From positions 1-36,659 of the forward strand of contig JADQCC010000275.1 in assembly GCA_016278295.1 (NCBI GenBank): DNA of 36,659 bases, read 5' to 3'. Shown piece by piece: positions 17,252 through 25,274 of the stretch (positions are counted from its first letter, which is position 1; each line of letters opens with the position of its first letter). The notes below the pieces were generated by a model. It was not told where the DNA came from. It was given only the letters and a program-made list of their open reading frames with translations, and did not search any database. The stretch is from Roseovarius sp. Lineage in GTDB: Bacteria > Pseudomonadota > Alphaproteobacteria > Rhodobacterales > Rhodobacteraceae. The position numbers were made by a program, and so were the translations under genes.

Positions 17252-19881
17252 TGGACGGGGCGGAGCAGCCCTGGACCCGCTCCACCTGCCCTTATTGCGG
17301 GGTGGGGTGCGGCGTACTGTTGCGCGCAGACGGCTTGGGCGGCCTGGAGGTGCAGGGCGATGCGGCCCATCCGGCGAACCTGGGCCGGTTGTGCTCCAAG
17401 GGATCGGCCCTGGCCGAGACGGTCGGGCTGGATCACCGGCTGCTGGCCCCGCGCGTGGGTGGAGAGGATACAAGCTGGGACGCGGCGCTGGACCTGGTGG
17501 CGGCCCGCTATTCCGACACCATCGCGCGGCACGGGCCGGACAGCGTGGCCTTCTACGTCTCGGGGCAACTGCTGACCGAGGATTACTACGTTGCCAACAA
17601 GCTGATGAAGGGGTTCATCGGGTCAGCCAATATCGACACCAATTCCCGGCTCTGCATGGCTTCGTCCGTGGCCGGGCACAAGCGGGCGTTCGGGACAGAC
17701 ACGGTCCCGGGCACCTACGAGGATATCGACGAGGCCGATCTGGTCGTACTGGTCGGCTCGAACCTCGCATGGTGTCATCCGGTGCTGTACCAGCGGCTTT
17801 TGGCGGCGCGGAAGAAGTGCGGCACGCGGATCATCGTGATCGACCCGCGCCGCACGGCCAGTTGCGACGGTGCAGACATGCATCTCGCGTTGGAGCCGGG
17901 ATCGGACGTGGCGCTGTTCAACCGGCTTCTGGCCGAGATCGGGAAAGGTGGCGCGGTGGACTCTGCCTTCCTGGCCCATACGAAGGGGTTCGACGCGGCG
18001 CTGGAGGCCGCAGCGAGCGATGACGCCTCCGTCACCGGCCTGAGCGAGGCGCAGATCACCGCGTTCTGCCATCTCTGGATGCGCACGGAGCGTGTCGTGA
18101 CAATTTATTCGCAAGGGGTGAACCAGTCGATCACTGGCTCGGACAAGGTCAACGCGATCCTGAATTGCCACCTGGCCACGGGGCGGATCGGCAAGCCGGG
18201 CTGCGGGCCGTTGTCGGTGACCGGGCAACCCAACGCCATGGGCGGGCGAGAGGTGGGCGGGCTGGCCAACATGCTGGCCTGCCACCTCGACCTGGAAAAC
18301 CCGGATCATCGCGGTGCCGTGCGCAGTTTCTGGGACGCACCACACATGCCCGACGCGCCGGGGCTGAAGGCGGTGGACATGTTCCGCGCGGTGGGCGACG
18401 GGCGGATCAAGGCGCTGTGGATCATCCACACCAATCCTGCCGTGTCGATGCCCGAGGCCGATGCGGTGCGGGACGCGATCGCGGGGTGTGACTTCACCGT
18501 GGTCAGCGACATCACCGCCGAGACGGATACCGCGCGGCTGGCGGACGTGTTGCTGCCTGCTTGTGCGTGGGCCGAGAAGGAAGGCACGGTCACGAATTCC
18601 GACCGCACCATCAGCCGTCAGCGCAGCGTCCTGCCCGCGCCGGGAGAGACGCGCCCGGACTGGGATATCCTCGCGGAGGTCGGGCAGCGCATGGGCTTCG
18701 TCCGCGCCTTCGACTATGGCAGCGTGTCCGAGATTTTTCGGGAATATGCCACCCTTTCGGGCATTGCCGGGCAGTTTGGGCGGGATTTCGACATCTCGGC
18801 GCTATCGGGCATTGATGATCGGGCCTATGATGCGCTGGAGCCGCAACGCTGGCCGATCACCGCGACGCGCAAGGGTGGACGGTTCTTTGGCGACGGGAGG
18901 TTCTTTCACGGCGAGGGCAAGGCGCGGTTGCTGCCGGTGACGTGGCGGCCACCAGCCGCACGGACCGACCCGCGCTTTCCCTTCCGTCTCAATACCGGGC
19001 GAACGCGGGATCAGTGGCACACCATGACGCGCACCGCGCTGAGCCCGCGCTTGTCGGCGCATCTGGCCGAGCCGTTCCTGGAAATTCATCCCGCGGACGC
19101 GACACGGCTGGAGATCGACACCGCCGATCTCGTCACGGTTACCAGCCCCACGGGCCGGGCCATCCTGCGGGCGCGGGTCACCGACGCGGTTACACCTGGC
19201 CAAGTCTTTGCGCCCATGCACTGGACGGGCGAGACCGCGCCCTCGGGCCGGATCGACGCGCTTGTCGCTGCCGTCACCGATCCCGTTTCGGGACAGCCTG
19301 AGAGCAAGGCGGGCGTGGTGGCCGTGGCACGCCTTGACGCGGCGTGGTACGGGTTCGCCGTTTCGGCCAAACCGATGGCCTTGCGGGCCGATTACTGGGC
19401 GCTGGCGCGGACGCAGGCCGGTTATCGCGCCGAATTGGCGGGGTGTGCGGAGGTCGCGGACTGGGAAGTCGAGGCGCGCAGGCTTTTCGCCGCGCCGGAT
19501 GCCGCGGCCGCCATGATCACGGATGTGCATCGCGGCATCGCGCGGGTTGTCCTGCATGAGAAGGGGGTGATCGCCGGGGTGCTTTTCATTGCGCCCGGGC
19601 CGGTTGTCGTGACGCGCGATTACCTTGCCACGCTGCCCGGGACGGAGGGGCCCGATGCGCTGACGGGGCGGCTGCCGATGGATGTGCCCAATCCCGGTCC
19701 TGTTCTGTGTTCGTGTTTCGGGATAGGCGTGAACACGATCGTCGAGGCGGTGGAAACCAAGGGTGCGGTGAGCGTCGAGGCGATAGGCGAGTTGTTGGGG
19801 GCAGGCACGAATTGCGGCTCCTGCCGTCCCGAAATTGCGGAGTTGCTGCAAGGTGTGACCACGCGCGCGGCGGCGGAATGA
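17251..19881 (+). CDS. nasA: assimilatory nitrate reductase catalytic subunit
   Basis: The 876-residue cytoplasmic molybdoenzyme has no Tat signal. The N-terminal [4Fe-4S] site is CPYCGVGCGV...LGRLCSKG. The bis-MGD oxidoreductase domain shows SRLCMASSVAGHKRAFG, CHPVLYQR and NRLLAEIGK regions and the C-terminal dinucleotide-binding domain FRLNTGRTRDQWHTMTRT. The last about 60 residues form a BFD-like [2Fe-2S] domain (VLCSCFGIGVNTIVEAVE...GTNCGSCRPEIAELLQG), as in Klebsiella-type NasA. It reduces nitrate to nitrite for NirBD. The start at 17251 is fixed by the nirD overlap; the upstream frame from 17122 is a shadow of nirD. Its TGA overlaps the next ATG (19878-19881). Confidence 0.96.
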   Translation: MDGAEQPWTRSTCPYCGVGCGVLLRADGLGGLEVQGDAAHPANLGRLCSKGSALAETVGLDHRLLAPRVGGEDTSWDAALDLVAARYSDTIARHGPDSVAFYVSGQLLTEDYYVANKLMKGFIGSANIDTNSRLCMASSVAGHKRAFGTDTVPGTYEDIDEADLVVLVGSNLAWCHPVLYQRLLAARKKCGTRIIVIDPRRTASCDGADMHLALEPGSDVALFNRLLAEIGKGGAVDSAFLAHTKGFDAALEAAASDDASVTGLSEAQITAFCHLWMRTERVVTIYSQGVNQSITGSDKVNAILNCHLATGRIGKPGCGPLSVTGQPNAMGGREVGGLANMLACHLDLENPDHRGAVRSFWDAPHMPDAPGLKAVDMFRAVGDGRIKALWIIHTNPAVSMPEADAVRDAIAGCDFTVVSDITAETDTARLADVLLPACAWAEKEGTVTNSDRTISRQRSVLPAPGETRPDWDILAEVGQRMGFVRAFDYGSVSEIFREYATLSGIAGQFGRDFDISALSGIDDRAYDALEPQRWPITATRKGGRFFGDGRFFHGEGKARLLPVTWRPPAARTDPRFPFRLNTGRTRDQWHTMTRTALSPRLSAHLAEPFLEIHPADATRLEIDTADLVTVTSPTGRAILRARVTDAVTPGQVFAPMHWTGETAPSGRIDALVAAVTDPVSGQPESKAGVVAVARLDAAWYGFAVSAKPMALRADYWALARTQAGYRAELAGCAEVADWEVEARRLFAAPDAAAAMITDVHRGIARVVLHEKGVIAGVLFIAPGPVVVTRDYLATLPGTEGPDALTGRLPMDVPNPGPVLCSCFGIGVNTIVEAVETKGAVSVEAIGELLGAGTNCGSCRPEIAELLQGVTTRAAAE

Positions 19882-20018
19882 GCCTTGCCGTACATGTCCG
19901 TGCGCTTGGGCGCGGACCGGGCCGATCGCGCAGCCCGACGCGGAAGAAGGCGCAGGGCGCCATGCGCCTGATGCTCCATTCTGGCGCGATCTTGGGGTGC
20001 GGGACGCATATCGGGTGA
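19878..20018 (+). pseudogene. truncated TrpD2-like glycosyltransferase (family 3) N-terminus
   Basis: The ATG overlaps the nasA stop by ATGA, and the first about 35 residues (MSLAVHVRALGRGPGRSRSP...AMRLMLHSGA) match the start of the anthranilate phosphoribosyltransferase-like (YbiB/TrpD2) protein that I recall after nasA in Rhodobacteraceae. The frame ends at residue 46 in unrelated sequence (ILGCGTHIG), whereas an intact homologue is about 310-330 residues. The breakpoint is near 19980-20000 and marks the left edge of the accessory island. It shows that the nas operon once continued. Confidence 0.7.
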
Positions 20019-20047
20019 AGTCTGTTTTCAGTCTTGCCTAGCAATTT

Positions 20048-20067
20048 TCTATTTTGATAGGTATAGT
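20048..20067 (+). promoter_or_regulatory. AT-rich promoter/operator candidate before the nucleotidyltransferase gene
   Basis: An inverted repeat CTAT-TTTG-ATAG (20049-20060) lies next to a -10-like TATAGT (20062-20067) in a markedly AT-rich stretch. No convincing -35 sits at standard spacing. The next ATG is 15 bases after the -10-like element and has no Shine-Dalgarno site. Confidence 0.3.
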
Positions 20068-20082
20068 CGTGCCAATCAAAAC

Positions 20083-21114
20083 ATGGAAATGATAGGCATG
20101 ATCCCACTCAGCAGCATCGCGATGAGCGCCTATACCGATCTGGTGCGGCTCCTGAAGGATGACGCCTTGTCCGGTGTGGAGGGCAAGCCGACCCTGAAAG
20201 AGCGCGGTGAAAAGGGCTACTGGTATGCGGTCCGTCGTGTCGGCACAGAGATGCGGTTTGTCTATATTGGCGAAGACAGCGATGAGACGCGCGCGCGCAT
20301 TGACCGTATCGAGGAACTGCGCGCGACCGCAAAGGACCGACAGGCAGAGCGCTCGCGGCTGGTTCGGCTCTTGCGCGCCGAAGGCATGACGCCCACTGAC
20401 CGGGCGACTGGCTCCATCCTCTCTGCCATGGCGGCCGCGGGGACATTCCGGCTGGGCGGCACCATCGTCGGAACGAATGCGTTCCGGCTCTATGAAGGCG
20501 AGCTTGGTATCCGCCTGCCTCTCGGCGGTATGGCCAACACCGGCGATATCGACATCGCGCAATTCGAGAAGCTCAGCGTCGCGTTGCAGGATCAGGTCGA
20601 TCCGGGTCTGGCCGAAACCTTCTCGGCGCTGAAGTTCGACCCGGTCCCCGGGCTCGACAAGGGCCGGACCTGGCGGTGGGCGCAAGGCGGGAGTGGCCAG
20701 CTGGTCGAGTTCCTGACACCGGCCTTTGGGGACGAGACCATCCGCGACCTGCCCGCCCTCGGCGTGGGTGCGCAGGCGCTCAACTATCTCAACTTCCTGA
20801 TCGCCGAGCCGATTTTTGCCGCGGCCCTCTATCGGTCCGGGGTGCTCGTACAGGTGCCGCGCCCGGAACGCTACGCGATCCACAAGCTGATCATCGCCGA
20901 TCGGCGGCGCGACGGCGCTGGCAACCTCAAATCCGCCAAGGACCGGGAGCAGGCGGCCTTCCTGGTCGAAGCGATGGCCGAGGACCGGCCCGATGATCTG
21001 TTTCGGGCCTACACCACTGCAATGAAGATTGGCCCGCGCTGGCGCGAGCGCATTGGCAATTCGCTGAAGCGCTTGCCGGAGACGAAGGCCATCCTCGAAA
21101 GCCTGGGCGAATAA
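20083..21114 (+). CDS. GSU2403-family nucleotidyltransferase-fold protein
   Basis: The 343-residue protein has a charged helical N-terminal region (about 1-110, rich in Arg/Glu with IDRIEELRATAKDRQAER). A nucleotidyltransferase-like core follows, GGTIVGTNAFRLYEGELGIRL then NTGDIDIAQF with the D-x-D acidic pair. The C-terminal region YAIHKLIIADRRRD recalls AbiEii-type and related nucleotidyltransferases. I assign it to the GSU2403/NTP_transf_8 type from memory. Function is unknown; AbiEii relatives act as toxins in abortive infection. It has no antitoxin-like neighbour here. Starts at 20089 and 20098 are also possible. It lies between a truncated operon gene and an IS66 remnant, so it was probably acquired. 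Confidence 0.75.
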   Translation: MEMIGMIPLSSIAMSAYTDLVRLLKDDALSGVEGKPTLKERGEKGYWYAVRRVGTEMRFVYIGEDSDETRARIDRIEELRATAKDRQAERSRLVRLLRAEGMTPTDRATGSILSAMAAAGTFRLGGTIVGTNAFRLYEGELGIRLPLGGMANTGDIDIAQFEKLSVALQDQVDPGLAETFSALKFDPVPGLDKGRTWRWAQGGSGQLVEFLTPAFGDETIRDLPALGVGAQALNYLNFLIAEPIFAAALYRSGVLVQVPRPERYAIHKLIIADRRRDGAGNLKSAKDREQAAFLVEAMAEDRPDDLFRAYTTAMKIGPRWRERIGNSLKRLPETKAILESLGE

Positions 21115-21247
21115 TCGGCCTTGCCAACTTGTTTTCACCCGCTCGAATGCGGCCTGATCCGCACCCGTCAGGCGGCTATTTCGCGTGCATGGCCGTTCCA
21201 AAGATCGAAGGCATCGGACCGGGCGGGGCGGTACGATTTGGCGATGA

Positions 21248-21433
21248 GACGGCAGCGGCGGTGAGCGGGCCGCCGCCATGTATACCCTCATCGTCACGGC
21301 CAAAATGAACGACATCGCCCCGCAGGCGTGGCTCGCCGGTGTTCTCGCCCGGGTGCCCGACATGCCCGTCTCGCGCATGCACGAACTTCTGCCCTGGAAC
21401 TGGAAACACAGCCTATTCGCCAAAGCCGCATAA
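21248..21433 (+). mobile_element. IS66-family transposase C-terminal remnant
   Basis: The 61-codon open stretch DGSGGERAAAMYTLIVTAKM...DIAPQAWLAGVLARVPD...HELLPWNWK matches the conserved C-terminal domain of IS66 transposases. The frame is closed by TGA just upstream (21245-21247). The preceding bases look like the same gene shifted by a frame (GRYDLAMRRQRR in another frame where GRKNWLFAGSDGGGER would be expected). No complete element or terminal repeats are visible. The stretch 21434-21524 is AT-rich and holds no gene. Confidence 0.75.
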
Positions 21434-21524
21434 CTGCGGCCTATGCGGGATTATTATTTCATATAAATCAATAAATTAGATAACATCCCACACCTCACTT
21501 TTGTCTTCTTGGACACTGTTTTCT

Positions 21525-21616
21525 CTCAAAAGCGGGAGCCGGTTTTGAGCCCCTTGAACATGCGAAATCAAGGAGTGGGAGCGTGTCGCGTGAATGCGAA
21601 TGAACGCGACACGCTC
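21525..21616 (+). repeat. three consecutive inverted repeats, intergenic
   Basis: IR1 is CTCAAAA...TTTTGAG (21525-21549). IR2 is CCTTGA...TCAAGG (21552-21573). IR3 is a perfect 13-base pair of arms, GAGCGTGTCGCGT...ACGCGACACGCTC (21579-21591 and 21604-21616), with a 12-base loop. None is followed by a T-run on either strand. The trio resembles palindromic intergenic repeat elements of alphaproteobacteria, or the end of a decayed mobile element. It separates the island from hsp20. Confidence 0.6.
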
Positions 21617-21634
21617 TACTGCGAGGCGCAGGCC

Positions 21635-22108
21635 TCAGTTCACCTTTTCGGCGTCGATCACATCCTGTTCGCGGGCCGTGTCGGCGCTTGCGATGGCAAT
21701 GCGCCGCGGCTTGAGTGCCTCGGGCACCTCGCGCACGAGATCGACATGCAGCATGCCGTCGGCGTGGCTCGCGCCGGTGACGCGCACGTGGTCGGCAAGC
21801 TGGAAGCGCCGCTCGAACGCGCGCGTGGCGATGCCGCGATGCAGGTAGGTGCGCGCGCTCTCGTCGTCCTCGCTCTTGCGGGCCGAGACCACGAGCGCCC
21901 CGTCCTTGACCTCGACCGTCAGGTCGTCCGGGGCAAAGCCCGCGACGGCAATCGAGATACGATAGGCGTCGTCATCGGTTTTCTCGATATTGTAGGGGGG
22001 ATAGCTCGGCTGGCTCATGTCGGTGGCCATCACGCGATCGAGAAGATCGGCGATCTGGTCGAAACCGACGGTGGCCCGATAGAGCGGTGCAAGATCGAAA
22101 TTGCGCAT
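21635..22108 (-). CDS. Hsp20/alpha-crystallin small heat shock protein (IbpA-like)
   Basis: The 157-residue protein opens like class A IbpA proteins (MRNFDLAPLYRATVGFDQIADLLDR). Its alpha-crystallin domain runs from about residue 37 (YPPYNIEKTDDDAYRISIAVAGF) to about 133, with LTVEVKDGALVV and GIATRAFERRFQLADHVRVTGA. It holds unfolding proteins for refolding by DnaK/ClpB. The start follows a perfect AGGAGG seven bases upstream. The leader has features of heat-controlled translation and a likely RpoH promoter lies about 90 bases above it. Confidence 0.95.
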   Translation of the reverse strand: MRNFDLAPLYRATVGFDQIADLLDRVMATDMSQPSYPPYNIEKTDDDAYRISIAVAGFAPDDLTVEVKDGALVVSARKSEDDESARTYLHRGIATRAFERRFQLADHVRVTGASHADGMLHVDLVREVPEALKPRRIAIASADTAREQDVIDAEKVN

Positions 22109-22150
22109 GGGTCATCCTCCTTTGAGCGATACCAATGTTGGTGGCCTTCC
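22109..22150 (-). promoter_or_regulatory. ROSE-like RNA thermometer at the hsp20 ribosome site
   Basis: Just upstream of AGGAGG (22121-22116, minus) lies TCGCT (22129-22125), which fits the U(U/C)GCU hallmark of ROSE elements. It can pair with AGGA with one bulged G and a three-base loop. Flanking GGT/ACC would extend the helix, and a second small hairpin ACCAA/TTGGT lies just 5'. This would mask the ribosome site at low temperature. ROSE elements are known before small heat shock genes in alphaproteobacteria. Confidence 0.45.
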
Positions 22151-22206
22151 CGTTGGAGCCAGGCCGGTTGCGCCCCGGCCCGTCATCCGGCTCCGGGGCA
22201 TCATGG

Positions 22207-22235
22207 ATTTGGGAAACGCTCGCGTGCCTGTCAAG
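22207..22235 (-). promoter_or_regulatory. candidate RpoH (sigma-32) promoter of hsp20
   Basis: On the minus strand CTTGAC (22235-22230) and CCCAAAT (22213-22207) are separated by 16 bases, close to the alphaproteobacterial sigma-32 pattern of CTTG-type -35 and CCCAT-type -10. The predicted transcript has a leader of about 90 bases, long enough for a ROSE-type structure. Confidence 0.5.
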
Positions 22236-22250
22236 AGGGGGCGGCGCAGC

Positions 22251-23072
22251 TCAGGGCCGGGCGAAGCGCGCGCCGGTCCCGCGCCGACCCTCGCCCGCCT
22301 GTACCCGTTTGAATCCGGGATTGGCGGTCGCCATGCCGATGGTGGTGGTGCGCAGGTCGTGCTTGAGACCGGCGACGAGATCGGGCAGGTCCATGCCATA
22401 GGAAACGCGTTGGCCCTCCGCGCGGCTGCCGCCGCTCACCAGCGACAGGATGCGCGGACGGCCGCCATGTGGGGCGAGGACCGGCGCGCCGGAAGAGCCG
22501 AAGATCACGTCGCAATCGAACGCCATGATCCCCTCGGCGCGCCACAGCATGTTGCACCGGCGTTGCCAGGACGGGGCGCGGTCGCGGTCACGGCCGTAGG
22601 AGACGACGCTAATCTGCGCGCCGTCGCGGGGCCGGTCATGGATGGCGAAAGGGGCCGCCACGGCGCTGTTGATCGGGGTCGCGAGCCGCAGGAGGGCGGC
22701 ATCGTTGCGGATGTTGGCGACGCTCATGCCGCCGCGCGGGTCATAGCCATCTGCGGCCACGTAGCCCATCACCCCGGACTCGGCGATCACCTTGCCGTCG
22801 CGCAGCCCGGCGCGGAACCGGATCGTATCGGCGGCCACGGGCCGCCCGGAGCGGTCAAAGACGCAATGCGCCGCCGTCAGCACCTGATCCGGTGCGATGA
22901 GCACCCCGGTGCAATAGCCCTCGCGCCCGATATCGATCCGGCCAACGGCTTCCCAGCCAAAGAGATCGTCGCGGTCGGTGAGACGGGTGAGCCCGCTCGG
23001 CTGTGCCACAGTCGCGCCCGCCCACAGGCAGAGCGTCGCCAAAAGTGCAAGTATTCGTCGCGGACCGCTCAT
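22251..23072 (-). CDS. secreted trypsin-like serine protease (downstream tandem copy)
   Basis: The start at 23072 gives 273 residues with a signal peptide (MSGPRRILALLATLCLWAGATVAQ). The catalytic triad is visible as TAAHC (His), NIRNDAALLRL (Asp) and FGSSGAP (Ser; canonical GDSGGP). The cysteine pairs CTGVL...AHC and RCNML...DCDV fit chymotrypsin-fold disulfides. The C-terminus ends RRGTGARFARP, nearly the same as in the upstream paralogue. Its ATG overlaps the upstream stop (ATGA, 23069-23072). The frame to 23366 is a shadow of the upstream gene. Substrate unknown; periplasmic or secreted. Confidence 0.88.
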   Translation of the reverse strand: MSGPRRILALLATLCLWAGATVAQPSGLTRLTDRDDLFGWEAVGRIDIGREGYCTGVLIAPDQVLTAAHCVFDRSGRPVAADTIRFRAGLRDGKVIAESGVMGYVAADGYDPRGGMSVANIRNDAALLRLATPINSAVAAPFAIHDRPRDGAQISVVSYGRDRDRAPSWQRRCNMLWRAEGIMAFDCDVIFGSSGAPVLAPHGGRPRILSLVSGGSRAEGQRVSYGMDLPDLVAGLKHDLRTTTIGMATANPGFKRVQAGEGRRGTGARFARP

Positions 23073-23875
23073 GGCCGGGCGAATTTTGCGCCGGTGTCGC
23101 GCCGGGTGCCGGAGGTGAAGGTCTTGGGGGCGGCGTCCTGAAACACCCCCTGTCCGGCCTCGAGCGCCGTGCGCAAGGTGTCGAGCGGCGCAAGGAGCTG
23201 CGTGCCCAGCGACACCTTGCGGCCCTCGACCTCGGCCATCGCCGAGACCACCGAGACGATCCGTGCGCGCCCGCCCTCGAAGCTGAAGACCGGTGCGCCG
23301 GAGGCACCGAAATCCACATCGCAGGACATGATGAGCACGCCCTGTTGCCGCGCCATCACGTTGCACTCTTGCTGAAGCGACGGGGCCTCGGCGCGGCCCT
23401 TGGCGTAGCTCACCACACCGATGCGCTGGCCCTTGCGGGGGCGGCGGTCGGTCTCGAACGGGGTGACGCGGGTGTTGCGGATCGGGTGATGAAGCTCCAG
23501 CAGCGCCACGTCGTTGCGTACGCGATCCGCGGTCACGTCCGCGTCAAAGAGGTAGTCGGGATGCAGCACCGCGCGGCGCACCGTGCGATAGGCGGCCGCG
23601 CGCCCGTTGCGCCAGCCGGCCTTGAACTCGATTCGTGCTGGATCGATCCGCTCTCCGGTGGTGCGGTCATAGAGGCAATGAGCCGCCGTCAGGACAAGAT
23701 CGGGGGCCACCAGTGCACCGGTGCAGAAGCCGCGCCCGGCGAGTTCGAGCCGTCCCACGGCCTCCCATTCGCGGGCGGCGTCGCCTGCGTCGAGCCGCTG
23801 CAGCGGGCTGTCTTGCGCGGCAAGCTGCGTGGCGAAAAGGGCGAGCAGGGCAAGGCGGGCAAGGGTGCGCAGCAT
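23069..23875 (-). CDS. secreted trypsin-like serine protease (upstream tandem copy)
   Basis: The 268-residue product has a signal peptide (MLRTLARLALLALFATQLAAQ). The triad motifs are TAAHC, RVRNDVALLEL and FGASGAPV. The same two disulfide pairs as the neighbour are present (FCTGAL...AHC; ECNVM...SCDV). The C-terminus is RRDTGAKFARP. The start follows GGAGAGACC. The two genes arose by tandem duplication and diverged well, since only motif blocks and the C-terminal tag stay close. No propeptide or inhibitor gene is seen nearby. Confidence 0.9.
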   Translation of the reverse strand: MLRTLARLALLALFATQLAAQDSPLQRLDAGDAAREWEAVGRLELAGRGFCTGALVAPDLVLTAAHCLYDRTTGERIDPARIEFKAGWRNGRAAAYRTVRRAVLHPDYLFDADVTADRVRNDVALLELHHPIRNTRVTPFETDRRPRKGQRIGVVSYAKGRAEAPSLQQECNVMARQQGVLIMSCDVDFGASGAPVFSFEGGRARIVSVVSAMAEVEGRKVSLGTQLLAPLDTLRTALEAGQGVFQDAAPKTFTSGTRRDTGAKFARP

Positions 23876-23927
23876 GGTCTCTCCGGCGGTCCGAACAGGT
23901 ATCGGCTAGCAGGTGTTTCGGGCCAGA

Positions 23928-25262
23928 TTATGACCGGGTTGCGCGGAGGATCGGGACACCGTCCATGCCATTTTCCGCCTGCGTCAGTGCGGGTGGCTGC
24001 GGCCCGCCCGTGGCCCAGTCGATGAGCTCGACGGTGTGCACCACCGGAATGCCGGTGCCAGAGCCGATCTGCATCATGCAGCCGATATTGCCGGCGGCGA
24101 TGATGTCCGGGTGCTTGGCCTCGAGCGTGCGGACCTTGCGGTCCTTGAGCTGCCTGGAAATCGCCGGCTGCATGAGGTTGTACGTGCCCGCCGAGCCGCA
24201 GCACAGATGGCTGTCGGCGGGCTCCACCACCTTGAATCCGGCGCGCTTCAGCAGGTCCTTGGGAAAGGTCTTGATCTGTTGGCCGTGTTGCAGCGAACAG
24301 GCGGCGTGGTAGGCGATTGTGAGACCCTTTTCCTCGCCCTCGGGAAGGTCTAGCTGCATCAGCAATTCGCTCACGTCCACCGCGATCCCGCTTACCCGCG
24401 CGGCATCGTCGGCCAATGCTTCGTGGCGGAACATGTGGCCGTAATCCTTGATCGTGGTGCCGCAACCGCTCGTGTTGATGACGATGGCATCCAGCCCTTC
24501 GCCGTCCATCTCGTCCGCCCATGCGCGGATATTCTTGGCTGCGGTTGCGTGGCTCTCCTTGGTCTTGCCCATGTGATGCGTCAGCGCCCCGCAACAGCCC
24601 GCCCCCTCGGCCACCACCACCTCGCAGCCAAGCCGGGTGAGCAGCCGGATGGTGGCGTCGTTGATGTCGGTGTTGAGCGCGCGCTGCGCACAGCCTGTCA
24701 TCAGCGCCACGCGCTTCTGGCGTGCGCCTTGCGCGGCGAAGGTTTGCGGATCGTCGTTGCGGCTGACGGGTGGCACCTGCTTGGGGGCCATCTCCAGCAT
24801 CGCGCGCAGCCGCGCATCGGGCATCAGCCGGGCAAAGGGCCGCCCGATCCTGGCCCCCAGGAGCGCCACGCGAAACCGCATCGGATAGGGCAGGATGCGC
24901 GCCAGGATCCAGCGCAGCACCCGGTCCCCCAGGGGCCGCTTGTAGCGCGCCTCGATATACTCGCGCGCCTGATCGACGAGGTGCATGTAATGCACGCCCG
25001 AGGGGCAGGTCGTCATGCAGGCGAGGCACGACAGACAGCGGTCGATATGCTTGACGGTCTTGTCATCGGGAACGCGGTCGTTCTCGAGCATGTCCTTGAT
25101 GAGGTAGATGCGACCGCGTGGGCTGTCGAGTTCGTCCCCCAGCACCTGATAGGTGGGGCAGGTCGCGGTGCAGAACCCGCAATGCACGCAGGATCGCAGG
25201 ATCTCGTTGGCGCGGGCGATTTTCGGGTCGGCCAGTTGCTCGGGCGTGAACTCGGTCTTCAT
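23928..25262 (-). CDS. glcF: glycolate oxidase iron-sulfur subunit
   Basis: The 444-residue protein has two ferredoxin-like [4Fe-4S] motifs, SCVHCGFCTATCPTY (near residue 30) and CLSCLACMTTCPSGV (near 78). Two CCG-type domains follow (GAGCCGALTHHMGKT; SHLCCGSAGTYNLMQP). It passes electrons from the flavin subunits GlcD/GlcE to the respiratory chain during glycolate oxidation to glyoxylate. It lies 12 bases after glcE with a strong AGGAG. Length is normal. Confidence 0.95.
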   Translation of the reverse strand: MKTEFTPEQLADPKIARANEILRSCVHCGFCTATCPTYQVLGDELDSPRGRIYLIKDMLENDRVPDDKTVKHIDRCLSCLACMTTCPSGVHYMHLVDQAREYIEARYKRPLGDRVLRWILARILPYPMRFRVALLGARIGRPFARLMPDARLRAMLEMAPKQVPPVSRNDDPQTFAAQGARQKRVALMTGCAQRALNTDINDATIRLLTRLGCEVVVAEGAGCCGALTHHMGKTKESHATAAKNIRAWADEMDGEGLDAIVINTSGCGTTIKDYGHMFRHEALADDAARVSGIAVDVSELLMQLDLPEGEEKGLTIAYHAACSLQHGQQIKTFPKDLLKRAGFKVVEPADSHLCCGSAGTYNLMQPAISRQLKDRKVRTLEAKHPDIIAAGNIGCMMQIGSGTGIPVVHTVELIDWATGGPQPPALTQAENGMDGVPILRATRS

Positions 25263-25274
25263 TCCGTCCCTCTC

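Noticed and set aside
21176-21409. Minus-strand 77-codon frame over the IS66 relic
   Set aside because: Antisense to the IS66-like stretch and without recognisable similarity.
22101-23141. Plus-strand 346-codon frame across the protease region
   Set aside because: Shadow of the minus-strand proteases, which show complete triads and signal peptides.
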